Shown here piece by piece: positions 33,801 through 44,340 of a DNA stretch of 64,000 nt. The notes beneath the pieces are model-generated. The model saw only the letters and a program-made list of their open reading frames with translations, ran no database searches and was not told where the DNA came from. Where the stretch lies: the NCBI GenBank assembly GCA_963971535.1, contig OZ020589.1, positions 49,330,192 through 49,394,191 on the forward strand, in the 5' to 3' direction. Within the stretch, counting starts at the first letter, position 1. Each line of letters starts with the position of its first letter. This DNA is from Notolepis coatsorum. Taxonomy: Eukaryota; Chordata; Actinopteri; Aulopiformes; Paralepididae. Made by a program: the position numbers and the translations under genes.

Positions 33801-36221
33801 CCCGCCCAAGAGAGTGTATACCGCGCTGAGATTGAGAAGCTCATCACAGCGGGACACGTCACAAAGATGGACATTAAAGAGGCTGACCAGACCACTGAAT
33901 CGTGGTACGTGCCCCACCACAAGGTCCATCACAACGGTAAAGACCGCATATTTAACTGCAGCTACCAGATCGGATCCCAAAATCTGAATAAAGAGTTACT
34001 GCCCGGTCCCACACTCGGCCCCTCCCTACTCGGCGTTCTACTCCGCTTCCGCCAGGAAAAGGTGGCCATCAGCGGGGACATTAAAGGAATGTTCCTGCAG
34101 GTGAGATTAGTAGAGGCGGACAAGCCCCTGTTACGGTTCCTATGGAGAGAGAAGCCAGGAGATGAGCACCCAGCCATCTACCAATGGGAAGTCCTCCCCT
34201 TCGGAACGACGTGCAGCCCCTGCTGTGCTACATTTGCACTACAGAAACATGTAGCAGAGGACCCAGCAGCGGACGAAGAGGTCCGACACAGCGTAAAGAA
34301 CAGCTTCTACGTAGACAACTGTCTACAAAGCCTTTCAACCCAAGAAGAAGCCGAGGCTCTCCTGATTAAACTCCGCGCCTCATTGATCAAAGGCGGCTTT
34401 GATCTCAGGCAGTGGGCCAGCAGCGATCCGCAAGTACTGCGCAGCCTCTCCTCCGAGGACAAGGCAGCCAGCAGCGAGACCTGGATGGCTACAATCCCGG
34501 GAGAAGCCCAGGAGATGACCCTGGGATTGGTGTGGCGATTCAAAACAGATTCGCTTCACTACAGACACAAGCCCCTGACTACGGAGCAGGGAAGGCCGGC
34601 GGCGGCGCCGACCACCAGACGGAGTGTGTACACAACACTCGCCCGACAATATGACCCGCTAGGATGTATTCTACCGTACACCACCAGGGCAAAAATGATT
34701 GTACGAGCATTGTGGGACAAGGACCAGGGCTGGGACGACCCCATTCCCGCACACCTTGCATCCACCTGGAGAGAGTGGGAGATGGAGCTCCACTCACTCC
34801 CAGGCGTTAATATGCGCCGAAGCTACATCCCACCCACGGTGAGGCCAGAGACATGTAAAATGGACTTACACGTCTTCAGTGACGCCTCAGAGGTCGCATA
34901 CGGATCAGTAGCCTACTTGCGGGCCCAAGAAAGGGGGGGAGAGATCTACACAGCATTTGTCCTCGCCCGCTCGAGAATAGCCTCACGCAAGCAACAATCT
35001 ATCCCACGTCTAGAGCTCTGCGCAGCCCTAGCCGGAGCGCACCTAGCCACGCTCATCCAACGTGAGCTCACCATACCGGTGTCTAGAACAATCCTGTGGT
35101 CAGATTCCACGACGGTACTCGCCTGGATCAAATCGGACTCATGCAAGTACAAAGTCTTCGTGGGAGTCAGAGTCACCGAGATTCAAGACTTAACCGAAGA
35201 GTTAACCGGAGAAACAGAGTGGCGCTACGTTGATACAAAACAGAACCCAGCTGACGTCATCACCCGGGGGATGCCCCTGGATGACCTCACCCGTCGCAAT
35301 GTCTACAGTGACGGCCCCGCATTCCTAAGACTACCGGAAGGACAGTGGCCCATGCCGATCCCGAGGGAAGCAAGTCCAGAGGAGGTGGAAAATAAGAAGT
35401 CTGTGTTCTGTGGATTGAGCACCGTAGCCTCCACCGACCCTAACATAGACGATTGCACGTCCATAGAGAGTGCACAACGAAGAACATTCCTGCGGTACCA
35501 CCCGGAGTGCAAGTCCCCCGCTGATATGTCAGCAGCTAACTACGAGGAAGCAGAATTGCTTCTACTGCAGCGAGCCCAGAGAGACTCGTTCCCCGATGAA
35601 TTGGCCTGTCTACAGGGAGGAAAGCCCGTCCCATCCGACAGCAGATTAATTCATCTGGCCCCCGAGAGCGACGCTCATACCCTCATCAGAGTGGGTGGTC
35701 GCCTACGCAGAGCCCCCAATCTACCGGATGACATTAAATACCCGATAGTACTTAACTCGAAGCCCCTCGGATATGTCTCCAGTGATGTGGCGGATATCGA
35801 CCCAGTTACCCCCAACACACTCCTGATGGGGCGGCTAGATCCTGCATTACCACAGACAATGTACCGGCCTGAAGAAGCGAACGGCCGACGAATGTGGAGG
35901 TACAGCCAAGTATTAGCCGACAAGTTTTGGAACAGTTTCCTACTGCACTACCTACCGTCTCTACAGACCCGCCAGAAGTGGGTAAAGGAGAGAGACAATT
36001 TGACAGAAGGAACAGTCGTCATGATTATTGATCAATCACTGCCCAGAGCTATGTGGCCGGCCGGCCGCGTAAGCAAAGTGATCACCGGTGCCGACGGCAA
36101 GGTCCGAGCAGCTGAAGTGCTCGTCCAGGGTCGCACTTACACCCGTCCCGTGGCGAGGCTCATAGAACTGCCTCGACTCCCAGACACAATCGATGATGAC
36201 CATGACCCTACAACCCTATGA
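30831..36221 (+). CDS. BEL/Pao Gag-Pol polyprotein with internally deleted integrase
   Basis: A single uninterrupted 1796-codon frame. Gag spans roughly residues 1-600, with an acidic/Gln-rich helical part. Two zinc knuckles follow: CPYCEKEHWLAQC (about 626) and CFRCARSHMAAEC (about 659). The protease has VLDDGSEKTLL (about 741), the BEL form of the aspartic motif. In the RT the catalytic box is YVDN (about 1160), a form common in BEL RTs. RNase H has HVFSDASEVAYG (about 1345) and LWSDSTTVLAWI (about 1421). The integrase region starts normally (LIRVGGRLRRAP, about 1617) but passes from DIKYPIVL straight into NSKPLGYVSSD, the far C-terminal part. The HHCC finger and DDE core, some 300 or more residues in the family, are absent without loss of frame. 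The start may be the first Met or the Met at 30855. Confidence 0.95.
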   Translation: MLLILKWPMMNTPRNDPPNQRPQRERRLPQYLEAYAVSQQPSLLLTVNAVKLESKSMSNPNAQTTPTIEAPTGSNVTDQVHGGDQWEPDMTSHPASTEEVVPDESREEYNATERELGTEEDGESTVEIELQGSARSTPREGSPIQPPSPSEAERTLQQAFLISLNAAAERDRLQIQQRSEHEQIRLEIRRIQMEENVARERAGAQRGAARDRQQSQLIEQLIRRTTPSPSARGSRNSSRHTSRAASPSRVNNPELDQQTRSIPPTDHLPPPVQARPSNREGAAYPVERLNQRLQALDDLTEDEEEEEENHARRQHSTLPDQEVRYSPGYTPAELRYRPPTLYTGEHDARPAPRNSTWTSGPWYTAGTSPYQGAGGDSPRRPLPQRSPMYPQSASYIGTPMVPDFTQENRAQYTELCMCLETMLVDVLDERHKYAILLKHLKVPRAHNIALAYATSTTPYTAALVALDQRYGRIWDYVIQEIRHIDRLPPAIDNRALDDLSIRVQSLVGMLGAQREKGRHELYANSNVERILEKLPPARQERFRRQRDHRDPNGPEPNLLDLADFLAREVSSLRLDTFGRSTPGSREGTRRLNDGRRSVTVMHQSESVPSSRSHSTPSRTEKWKIVCPYCEKEHWLAQCDSFPKLNAEEAGQWIKSNKRCFRCARSHMAAECRLKKRCTKCDGAHLDILHDSNRRRPSPAPSSRKASVMYIDPASSSGARVLLKVVRVTLSYQNKVLDTYAVLDDGSEKTLLLASAAAQLGLRGSETQMTIRTIRRDLKTIKGENASFSIAASGQPERRYQITDAFTSQEIGLSRYTYPVAKLMEKYVHLRKLPIPLIDNAMPTLLIGSDHADLIVPIDRVHTGPRGCPAAVETRLGWTLQGPLAKSLNRSTATRCLHSRVTEGETALLQHVERLWTLEQMPFKNGKKDIRSKDDIYAIHLLETGTTRVPVNGVVRYATPLLRREGMPTFHAKTDATERYLLNTERRLAKNPAQESVYRAEIEKLITAGHVTKMDIKEADQTTESWYVPHHKVHHNGKDRIFNCSYQIGSQNLNKELLPGPTLGPSLLGVLLRFRQEKVAISGDIKGMFLQVRLVEADKPLLRFLWREKPGDEHPAIYQWEVLPFGTTCSPCCATFALQKHVAEDPAADEEVRHSVKNSFYVDNCLQSLSTQEEAEALLIKLRASLIKGGFDLRQWASSDPQVLRSLSSEDKAASSETWMATIPGEAQEMTLGLVWRFKTDSLHYRHKPLTTEQGRPAAAPTTRRSVYTTLARQYDPLGCILPYTTRAKMIVRALWDKDQGWDDPIPAHLASTWREWEMELHSLPGVNMRRSYIPPTVRPETCKMDLHVFSDASEVAYGSVAYLRAQERGGEIYTAFVLARSRIASRKQQSIPRLELCAALAGAHLATLIQRELTIPVSRTILWSDSTTVLAWIKSDSCKYKVFVGVRVTEIQDLTEELTGETEWRYVDTKQNPADVITRGMPLDDLTRRNVYSDGPAFLRLPEGQWPMPIPREASPEEVENKKSVFCGLSTVASTDPNIDDCTSIESAQRRTFLRYHPECKSPADMSAANYEEAELLLLQRAQRDSFPDELACLQGGKPVPSDSRLIHLAPESDAHTLIRVGGRLRRAPNLPDDIKYPIVLNSKPLGYVSSDVADIDPVTPNTLLMGRLDPALPQTMYRPEEANGRRMWRYSQVLADKFWNSFLLHYLPSLQTRQKWVKERDNLTEGTVVMIIDQSLPRAMWPAGRVSKVITGADGKVRAAEVLVQGRTYTRPVARLIELPRLPDTIDDDHDPTTL

Positions 36222-36314
36222 CTTTGTGAAGTTGACTGACCCCTACAGCAAACCCTTATGTGTAAATAGACAACGCGATTAATCTGTCTCTGTTTAACTG
36301 ATTAGGTCTGGGAC

Positions 36315-36330
36315 CTATTCAGGGGGTGGC
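36315..36330 (+). promoter_or_regulatory. BEL polypurine tract region
   Basis: The G-rich CAGGGGGTGGC lies immediately before the 3' LTR, where plus-strand priming is expected. The tract is short and imperfect. Confidence 0.5.
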
Positions 36331-37763
36331 TGTTGTGAAGGGCCAGATTAAACCGAATATATATATTTATTTATATATATATATTTAATTGTATTTGTAT
36401 ATTCTCTAATATTCCCTGATATCCCTTGTATATTCCTTGTACAATATGCATTGAATATCCATTCTAGCCTACTGAACATCCCATAATAGTCTCCATTCTA
36501 CTATTGGTCGAGACCTTGGTGCCAGGCTGCCATACCCCTCAGACCCAGTTCAAACGTACCGCTCCACATGTACGAACAAGTCCTAGTTCCGCATAGGAAT
36601 CTGGCTACCGCACCACTAATGGGACTATTTGTTCATAGTGCGTATATATACTGCGCTACTAAAGTAGGACTTCCTTTTCAGTCCAGTTTCTTACCCTCCA
36701 ATAGAGTCACAGACGTAAAGCCTCCCCGCGACGCCACGTGTGGGAGTAAGGCCAAGTTCGCCTACCATCGGTATTGAGACATCGTGTATATTAATATTTG
36801 AATAGTCATATTTGGCACTATATCGTCGAGTTGGACGTAGTCTATTAAGCTAATAATAGTCTGTTAATATATAGTGCTTCGTGCGGTGAGAATACTACCG
36901 TAGTCAGTACCCCATCGTTTCGGGCAGAGAACTGGCTGCTTGCCCGGGGTGGTTGACCCCACGTGAAGCTGCACCCGAGGAGCCCCAGAGCCGACGAGCG
37001 AGTGGACCTGTATACCGGATTATTCTACCGACGACAGCCCGCCTTCCCAGGCACGGATTATGCTTTGTATACATTGATTATTCCATGGATAAAGACCCCC
37101 GACACTGCCGTGTGTTGGAACCCCCCCCCCCTGGAGAGGACGCAAGGTGAGGAGACGCTCTGCAAGACGAGGTCGCTTCACGTCTCTCCTCCGTGGACCG
37201 GATGACGCCGGCCCACAAAGAGTCCACCTGCTTTCATCTGTGGTCCAAGGATCGCCGGCGCATTGAACGGCACTACAGTGGGTTCAACTGGGATACCCTT
37301 GGCCGGATGAGGCAGCCGGATTCTACCCCCCCCCCTTCCTACTCCTGTCGGCTTACAAGCGACCGGATTAACCCCCTCTAGTGTATCCAGTATATAATCA
37401 TTAAAGTATCATTGCTGTTATTCCTTAAACTATTCCAGGTCGTATATGTACCACCTGCGCCTTCAGAGATTGGACATTCTCTATTGATATACCGACGAAT
37501 ACTCTTGCCATAAAAGTGCATACTAATTCCATTCATAAATGTGATTGATTTGATTAAGTGCTTGCTCTACACACCATCGCTGTGTAGAAATAAAGACCTA
37601 TTTCTAATTCGTACATTTGTGTTGGATCCGTTTCATCTACGTGACAGTGTTCATCATAATATATTTATGCCGTGTACTGGGTGGCCGAATATTAAGTACA
37701 AAGGTAGTGGTAGTAAGTATCATATCTAGTAATACAGTCAGGGAATTGTACCCCTCAGTTACA
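36331..37763 (+). repeat. BEL element, 3' LTR
   Basis: 1433 bp, almost identical to the 5' LTR, ends CTCAGTTACA and is followed by ATAGT at 37764-37768. Near-identity of the two copies means a very recent insertion. Confidence 0.95.
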
Positions 37764-37934
37764 ATAGTCGTAGTACCCTTGAATGAGTGCTCCTGCCAGA
37801 GTCTTCAGGGTATTCTTGTTTACCAGAGAGGAGATCCGGTACAAGAATCTAGTTCGTTGGTTGACTTTTTGTATTACATTGGATGCCATTTTGTCACAGG
37901 AAAGATTTGCCTCTAGGATGGAACCCAGGTAGGT
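37764..37934 (-). mobile_element. LINE (AATC-tail family), continuation beyond the BEL insertion
   Basis: The minus frame 37937-37755 encodes TYLGSILEANLSCDKMASNV and RTRFLYRISSLVNK, matching 60312-60480 of the longer LINE. It picks up exactly where the piece at 29354 stopped. It ends abruptly at the LTR of the neighbouring gypsy element. Confidence 0.9.
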
Positions 37935-38129
37935 CATGCCTTGAATATGTCATTTACGACAGGCGCGCTAGGCGCACCTTTCTGTTTAAGTACCTGCACA
38001 CGGGGTCCTGATGGCCAGTCGGCTGTTAGCCTAGGATAGAGTCACACTCATGTTGCTGACGTTGCTATAAAGAAGCTAACATACTCTCCTTGTCCCGAAT
38101 GATTATTTATCTAAAGCATAAATACGACA
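37935..38129 (+). repeat. Ty3/gypsy element, 5' LTR lacking its first 9 bases
   Basis: It matches 44350-44544 with seven substitutions in 195 bases. The terminal TGTAATATT present at 44341 is missing here, and LINE sequence abuts directly. The end AAATACGACA is followed by a primer site. Confidence 0.9.
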
Positions 38130-38146
38130 TGGTGTCAGAGTAGAGG
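38130..38146 (+). promoter_or_regulatory. Ty3/gypsy primer-binding site
   Basis: TGGTGTCAGAGTAGAGG directly follows the LTR. The TGGTGTCAG start is common for primer sites. The tRNA is uncertain; a leucine type is possible. Confidence 0.6.
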
Positions 38147-38153
38147 ATTCAAC

Positions 38154-39914
38154 ATGGACTTCAACGGAGTTCCATCGCCACGGATGAATTGGGACTCTCT
38201 GGACTTGCCGGGAGAATGGAAGAAGTTCAGACAGCACGCGGAGTTAATGTTTTCGGGCCCGTTAAAAAAGAAAGGAGATGATGAAAAATGTAGCTACCTG
38301 TTACTGTGGAGTGGAGAAAAAGGGAGAGACATTTTCAACACATGGACTCTCAGTACAGAGCAAGCAAAGGTATTGAAAAGCTACTATGACAATTTCGAAG
38401 CATACGTAGTTCCAAAAAGGAACACGATTTTCGCTAGGTACAAATTCCATGAAAAAACCCAGCAACCTAGCGAGTCGTTTGAACAATTTGTCACTGCATT
38501 GAAACTGCTTGTGAAGGACTGTGCATATGTGAACAATGATGAGATGGTTAGAGACCGTATAGTGTTTGGCATACACTCAGCAAAAGTAAGAGAGAAACTT
38601 TTAAATGTCGGATCAGAGTTGTCGTTAGACAAAGCAATAGATGTAGCTAGAGCTCACGAGCTGGTACAATCTCAGATAAAAAGTTTTACTGGCGCCACGA
38701 GCAGCGCACATGAGCAGCTTGTGCATGAGGTGCACAGACATGAGCAGAAGAATGCCGCTCAGAGGTATCGCCCCAGAACAGAGTGGACAGAGAGAGCTCA
38801 CAGAGCAAGTGACACAGACACAGGAAGAAACTGTGGATACTGTGGGAACAGAGCACACAAAGAAGGAGAGAACTGTTCGGCAAGAGGAAAACAATGCACG
38901 AAATGCGGAAAATGGAACCACTTTGCTAAAGTTTGCAGGGCAGATAGCTTCCAGAAAAAGTCAGTGCACGAGGTGAGCATGCGCCCTGAGTCAGGCGAAG
39001 AGTCAGACGAACTGTATGTAGACACCGTAACAGACAGACGGTTTGATGAAACAGAACAAGCTTTTGCAGACATACAAATAGGCAAACAGGGCACAGAGCT
39101 TAAATTTAAACTAGACACAGGTGCACAGGTAAATGTAATTCCCTTGAGAGAGTATCACAGCTTGCAAGATAAATGCAAAATCCAGCCTACTTCATGCAGA
39201 CTGACAGGATATGGTGGAGAGAAGCTCGCAGTAAAGGGCACATGCACGTTGAATTGTAAATACAAAGAGTGTGACATGTTATTGGACTTTTACATTGTAG
39301 ACACTCAGGCACCCCCAGTTCTAGGCTTACAAGCATGCCTGAATATGGACCTTATTAAACTAGTGTTGTCAGTCACTGCATACACAGACAAACAAACCAT
39401 CATGGAAGAATACCACGATGTATTTAAAGGAATTGGACTGTTCCCGGGAGAGTGTCACATCCATATAGACCCAGATGCCATGCCAGTGGTCTGCCCACTG
39501 AGAAGGACACCGATCGCCCTGCGTAGCCACCTGAAAAAGGAGCTACAACATATGGAAGACACACAGATCATCACCAGAGTCATTGAACCAACGGAGTGGA
39601 TCAGTGCACTAGTCATCGTTGAGAAACCACGCACAGGCAAGCTCAGAATATGCTTGGACCCAAGGGAGCTAAACAAGGCTATCAAGCGCCCGCATTACCC
39701 TTTGCCGACACTAGAGGACATCACACCCAGACTGTGTGCAGGTGCACGTTATTTCAGCGTACTGGATGCAAGATCAGGATACTGGTCCATCAAGCTCTCT
39801 CAAGAATCATCAAAGCTGACGACGTTCAACACACCATTTGGACGGTACAGGTTCCTACGCTTACCGTTTGGACTGAATTCCAACGGAAAATCGACGAGAC
39901 ATACAAGGGTTTAA
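38154..39914 (+). pseudogene. Ty3/gypsy Gag-protease-RT, first frame
   Basis: The frame starts MDFNGVPSPRMNWDSLDLPG just after the primer site. Gag spans residues 1-245, with two knuckle-like clusters (CGYCGNRAHKEGENC, CTKCGKWNHFAKVC, about 226-262). The protease has FKLDTGAQVNVIPL at about 318. The RT begins near residue 430 with LRICLDPRELNKAIKRPHYP and FSVLDARSGYWSIKL. It is cut by a small deletion at about 39882 (after FLRLPFGLN), after which the frame is wrong. Confidence 0.85.
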
Positions 39915-40309
39915 ATGGAGTAGCAGCTATAGTAGATGACATCCTCGTCTATGGCGCGACCAGAGAGGAGCACGACAAGAATCTCCATGCAATGCTAGAG
40001 AGATCACGGGAGAGAGGCGTCCGGCTCAATGCAGACAAATGCACCATCGGAGCTACCGAAGTGAGTTACTTTGGGCACGTTCTTTCAGCTGACGGCGTGA
40101 AGCCGGACTCAGGCAAGATAGCTGCCATCAAGGAGATGGAGGCGCCAAAGAGCCGTGCAGAGCTGGAGACCGTGCTAGGTATGGTCGACTACCTGGCCAA
40201 GTTCGCCCCGAGCCTCTCCGAGATCAACGCACCCATGAGACAGCTGCTGAAACAATCGAATGAGTTCCTGTGGGACGCACAGCACAACGCTGCATTCCAG
40301 AAAAATTAA
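39885..40309 (+). pseudogene. Ty3/gypsy RT, second frame
   Basis: The authentic frame resumes at FQRKIDETYKGLNGVAAIVD, with the catalytic box VDDILVYG. The RT thumb and connection (SYFGHVLSADGVKPDSGKI, LGMVDYLAKFAP) follow. It ends through another frameshift at about 40303 after HNAAFQK. Confidence 0.85.
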
Positions 40310-40988
40310 AGACATACTCACCAGTGAACCGGGGCCAGTTCTCATCTATTTTGACCCTGAAAAGGAGCTCAGCTTACAGGTAGATGCATCGAAGTATGGG
40401 CTGGGTGCTGTGCTGATTCAGGAAGGAAGGCCCATTAGCTACGCATCCAGATCACTCACAGACAGCGAGGTCAACTACGCACAAATCGAGAAGGAGATGT
40501 ACGCAGTCCTTTATGGATTCAAACGTTTCCATCAATATGCCTACGATCGCCATGTTATGGTGCAATCTGACCACAAGCCCCTTGAGTTGATCATGAAGAA
40601 GCCTATCGCTGCAGCCCCACCAAGGCTACAGAGAATGATACTACAGCTACACAAGTACAACTTCACAATCGTGCATCGCCCTGGGAAGGATATCCCAGTT
40701 GCCGACACGCTATCCAGGAAATCACTCGCCTCTCACGACGACAGACTCAGTGAAGGGATGGACCTTCAGGTACACATGGTGTACAACAGCCTACCTGTAC
40801 ATGACGACAGACTACAGGAGATCAGAGAAACAACAGACAATGACACACAGCTCAAGCTGCTTAGCCAGGCTATCAGGGAGGGATGGCCTGAGGAAAGAAA
40901 ACAATGCCCCCAGAACATCACTGAATACTGGAACCACGAGATGAACTATCCAAAACGAATGGAATCATCTTCAAAGGGGAGAAAATAG
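40303..40988 (+). pseudogene. Ty3/gypsy RNase H, third frame
   Basis: Catalytic motifs are present: LSLQVDASKYGLGAVLIQ, AQIEKEMYAVLYGFKRFHQY, MVQSDHKPLE and the terminal VADTLSRKS. A frameshift at about 40955 separates it from the integrase. Confidence 0.85.
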
Positions 40989-42082
40989 TCATCCCTACCA
41001 TCCTCAGAGGAGAGATGCTGATCAAGATCCATGCAGGCCACATGGGCATTGAAAAATGCAAACTGAGAGCACGAGACATCATGTTCTGGCCTGGAATGGG
41101 TAAGCATATAGAGCAAATCGTGGAAAAGTGCTCAATATGTCAGGAGCGCTGCCCATCAAACACCAAGGAGCCCATGATGCCTCATCGCATCCCAGACCGT
41201 CCCTGGCAGGTTCTAGGGACAGACCTCTTCAACTGGAACAACCAGGACTACATTGTGACCGTCGACTACTACAGCAGGTTCTTCGAACTAGACAGACTCC
41301 ACAGCACCACATCGCTGCTGTAGTCCACGAGCTAAAGGCAGCCTGTGCCAGGCATGGTGTCCCGGAGACCATTGTCTCAGACAATGGACCACAATATAAG
41401 TAAGGAGTTCGAGGCATTCGCCAAGTCGTGGGAGTTTACACACGTCACGTCAAGCCCACATTATCCTCAGAGCAACGGACTAGCGGAGAGAACCGTAAAG
41501 ACAGCAAAATCACTCATGGACAAGGCTAAAGCAGACGGAAGAGACCCCTACCTAAGTCTCCTTGAATATCGTAACACCCCAGTCGACAACTTCAAATCGC
41601 CGGCACAGCTGTTGATGAGCCGCAGGATGCGCTCAACCCTCCCAAGCACCAACCAACAGCTGCAGCCAGGGGTAGTCAGCCCCAAAGATGGACATGACAA
41701 GCGAGTGCAGAGACAACAGCACCAAAAGAGATACTATGACAAGTCAGCTAGACCACTGCCCCCACTACACAGTGGAGAGTCTGTCAGACTCCAAGAGTAT
41801 GGACGCTGGAGGCCAGCAGTAGTCATCCAGCCAGCCGACACTGCGCGTTCATACCACGTTCGCACCCAAGATGGACACGAGTACCGCCGTAACCGCAAGC
41901 ACCTAAGGGACACAAAAGAAGAACACTTTCTGGCAAGCGACGGTCTGCCAAGCACAGAAGGCATCGATCAATCACCCGATACCAACACCCCTGAACTGTC
42001 AAATGACTCAGAAGCTAACTCAGCTTCATACTACACCAGGTCAGGCCGAGCAGTAAAGCCTCGGGACATACTAGACCTGTGA
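40960..42082 (+). pseudogene. Ty3/gypsy integrase in three frames
   Basis: The zinc finger H..H..C..C is intact (KIHAGHMGIEKC ... KCSICQERC). The core residues lie in LGTDLFNW, IVSDNGPQY and GLAERTVKTAK, but frameshifts at about 41310 and 41395 place them in different frames. The C-terminal part runs to TGA 42082 and ends in a region with SYYTRSGRAVKPR. All catalytic residues persist, but no intact protein can be made. Confidence 0.85.
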
Positions 42083-42411
42083 ATGTACAGGGTGTAGGCG
42101 GATCGCTGCCCTATTGAAAAAAAAAGAGAGAAATGTAACTTGAATACTAATGTTTACCCTGTTGAATATTGAAAAAAAAAGAGAAACTAATGTCTACTGA
42201 AATGGATGACTTACGAATGTCTACTGAAATGGCTGACTTACTTACCTTGTTTACCTTGTCGAATATGTTCCAATATTTAAGCAGATTGTTCTGTGAATAA
42301 GATTTGCATACGGTAAGAACTGTGAGACAGAGTATACTTTAAGCTTTGATTACATACCTTATTCACTTGTTGAAATGTTCAAATGTTCAAGCAGGCTGTT
42401 CCATAAGTTTC
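42083..42411 (+). other. 3' non-coding part of the gypsy element
   Basis: Two A-runs follow ATTG (42115, 42170), and ATGTCTACTGAAATGG is repeated in tandem (42188, 42216). The word CATACGGTAAGAACTG at 42308 is echoed beyond the LINE at 44128 (CACGGTACGAACTG), indicating an internal direct repeat. Confidence 0.6.
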
Positions 42412-44125
42412 AAGTTCAAGTTTATTTAATAGTTGTCATACAGAAGTACAGAATACTTTTATACAAAATGCTTCTTACTGTTACGCTCCAGAGACTGTGC
42501 AAGACAAGATAAGTATGAAATAAAATAACATAGTATAGCATGTAAATTAGAAGTAAAAAATGAGGTCACAGTGTTCAGTATAGATTATGTACAATGTTCG
42601 ATGCAGAATAGACGTAACTGAGTTACCATATAATATACAATATACTATGCAGTGTACTAATATACAATACTATATAGTGCAAGGCAGAAATGGGATGAGG
42701 TGCAATTTAGGTACAATTTACAGTAGGTGTACGAGTTGTAGTGCAAATCCTTTATCAATAAATATAAAGTGTGTTTGTGTGATCTAAAGTGTGGAGAGTG
42801 GGTGCTGCAGTGTGTTGTTTGTTTAAGTGAGTATGTGCGTGTGGGTGTGTGTGCTGTGTGCATTTGATGGTTGTTGCATAGTGTTTATTATTCGTTTAGC
42901 AGCCTGATGGCCTGGGGATAGAAGCTTCTTCTGAGTCTTTCTGTGCTCGCCTTAAGACTCCGGTATCGCTTGCCTGACCGCAGCAGTTCAAAGAGACGTT
43001 GTTCGGGTGGCTGGAGTCCTTGATGATTCTCTTAGCCTTCCCCCTGCACCGCTTGTTGTAAATGTTCTGGAGGGTGGGAAGCCCCCCTCCAATTGTGCGT
43101 TCGGCTGAACGTGTCACTCTTTGTAGTCTGCTACGGTCTTGTGCAGTGCTATTCCCAAACCAGGAGGTGATGTTGCCAGTCAGGATGCTCTCTATTGTAC
43201 ATGAGTAGAAGTTCCTAAGGATCTTCTGACTGACTTGGAACTTCCTTAGGCGCCTGAGGAAGTAGAGGCGTTGTCGTGCCTTCTTCACAACACTGTCAAT
43301 GTGTGTGGTCCATGTCAAGTCCTCGGATATGTGGGCTCCGAGGTACTTGAAACTGTTCACTCTCTCAACCGGTGCCCCGTCGATGCTGAGGGGGCTGTAG
43401 TCCTTGACCCCCGACCTCCTGAAGTCCACAATCATCTCTTTTGTTTTGCTGACGTTCAGGGAGAGGCAGTTCTCCTGACACCACTGTGACAGATTCTCTA
43501 CCTCTTCCAGGTAGGCCCTCTCGTCGTTGGCAGAGATCAGGCCCACCACTACTGTGTCATCAGCAAATTTGATGATTGTGTTGTTGTTCTGCTGTGCCAC
43601 GCAGTCATGTGTGTACAGGGAGTAGAGGTGGGGGCTCAGAACACAGCCCTGGGGGGCCCCTATGTTGAGCGTGATGGATGAGGAGGTGCAGTTGCCTGCT
43701 CTTACCACCTGGGGTCTGCCCATCAGGAAGTCCAAGACCCACTGGCAGAGGTCATAGTTCAAGCCCAGGTCCCTGAGCTTGGCTATGAGTTTGGAGGGGA
43801 CTATGGTATTGAATGCTGAGCTGTAGTCGATGAACAGCATTCTCACATAGTTCCCCTGCCTCTTGTCCAGGTGTGATGCTGCTGTGTGCAGCACATGGGC
43901 TATGGCGTCCTCCGTGGACCTGTTGGGGCGATATGCAAATTGCAGGGGGTCCAGGTTGATGGGGAGGGAGGAACAGATGTAGCCCTTCACTAGCTTCTCA
44001 AAGCACTTCATGGCTATGGAGGTGAGGGCTACAGGGCGGTAGTCGTTGAGGCAAGCGGGCGTAGATTTTTTGGGTACAGGGATGATGGTGGACTTCTTCA
44101 GACAGGTGGGGATGATAATAAGAGT
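42412..44125 (-). mobile_element. 5'-truncated CR1/Rex-like LINE inserted in the gypsy element
   Basis: The minus frame 44131-42896 is a nearly intact 411-codon RT piece: [44 protein letters not shown] and catalytic FADD in [12 protein letters not shown] late frameshift falls near 43010 compared with the copy at 13085-14830. The 3' tail (AACTTGAA-type) lies at 42412. ATAAG occurs on both sides (42404-42408 and about 44118-44122) and may be the target duplication. Confidence 0.9.
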
Positions 44126-44330
44126 GCACACGGTACGAACTGTAATACCTTTGATACAAGAGTATATTTTTAATTAATCTAACATATTAATGCTTACCTG
44201 TTTACATTGCCTGGCCCTGACATAGTGTTAACACACATGGTTAATGTTTACAAAGAATGTCTTACAGAGTAATGCATAATATTTTCTTTACTTTCAGTCT
44301 CTGTTAATAACTCATAAAGTTTTCTTTAAA

Positions 44331-44340
44331 AGAAGGAGGA
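44331..44340 (+). promoter_or_regulatory. Ty3/gypsy polypurine tract
   Basis: AGAAGGAGGA directly precedes TGTAATATT, the LTR start. Confidence 0.8.

Noticed and set aside
31070..35923. Many minus-strand frames of 60-130 codons
   Set aside because: They lie opposite the BEL polyprotein and have no domains; shadows of a GC-rich coding strand.
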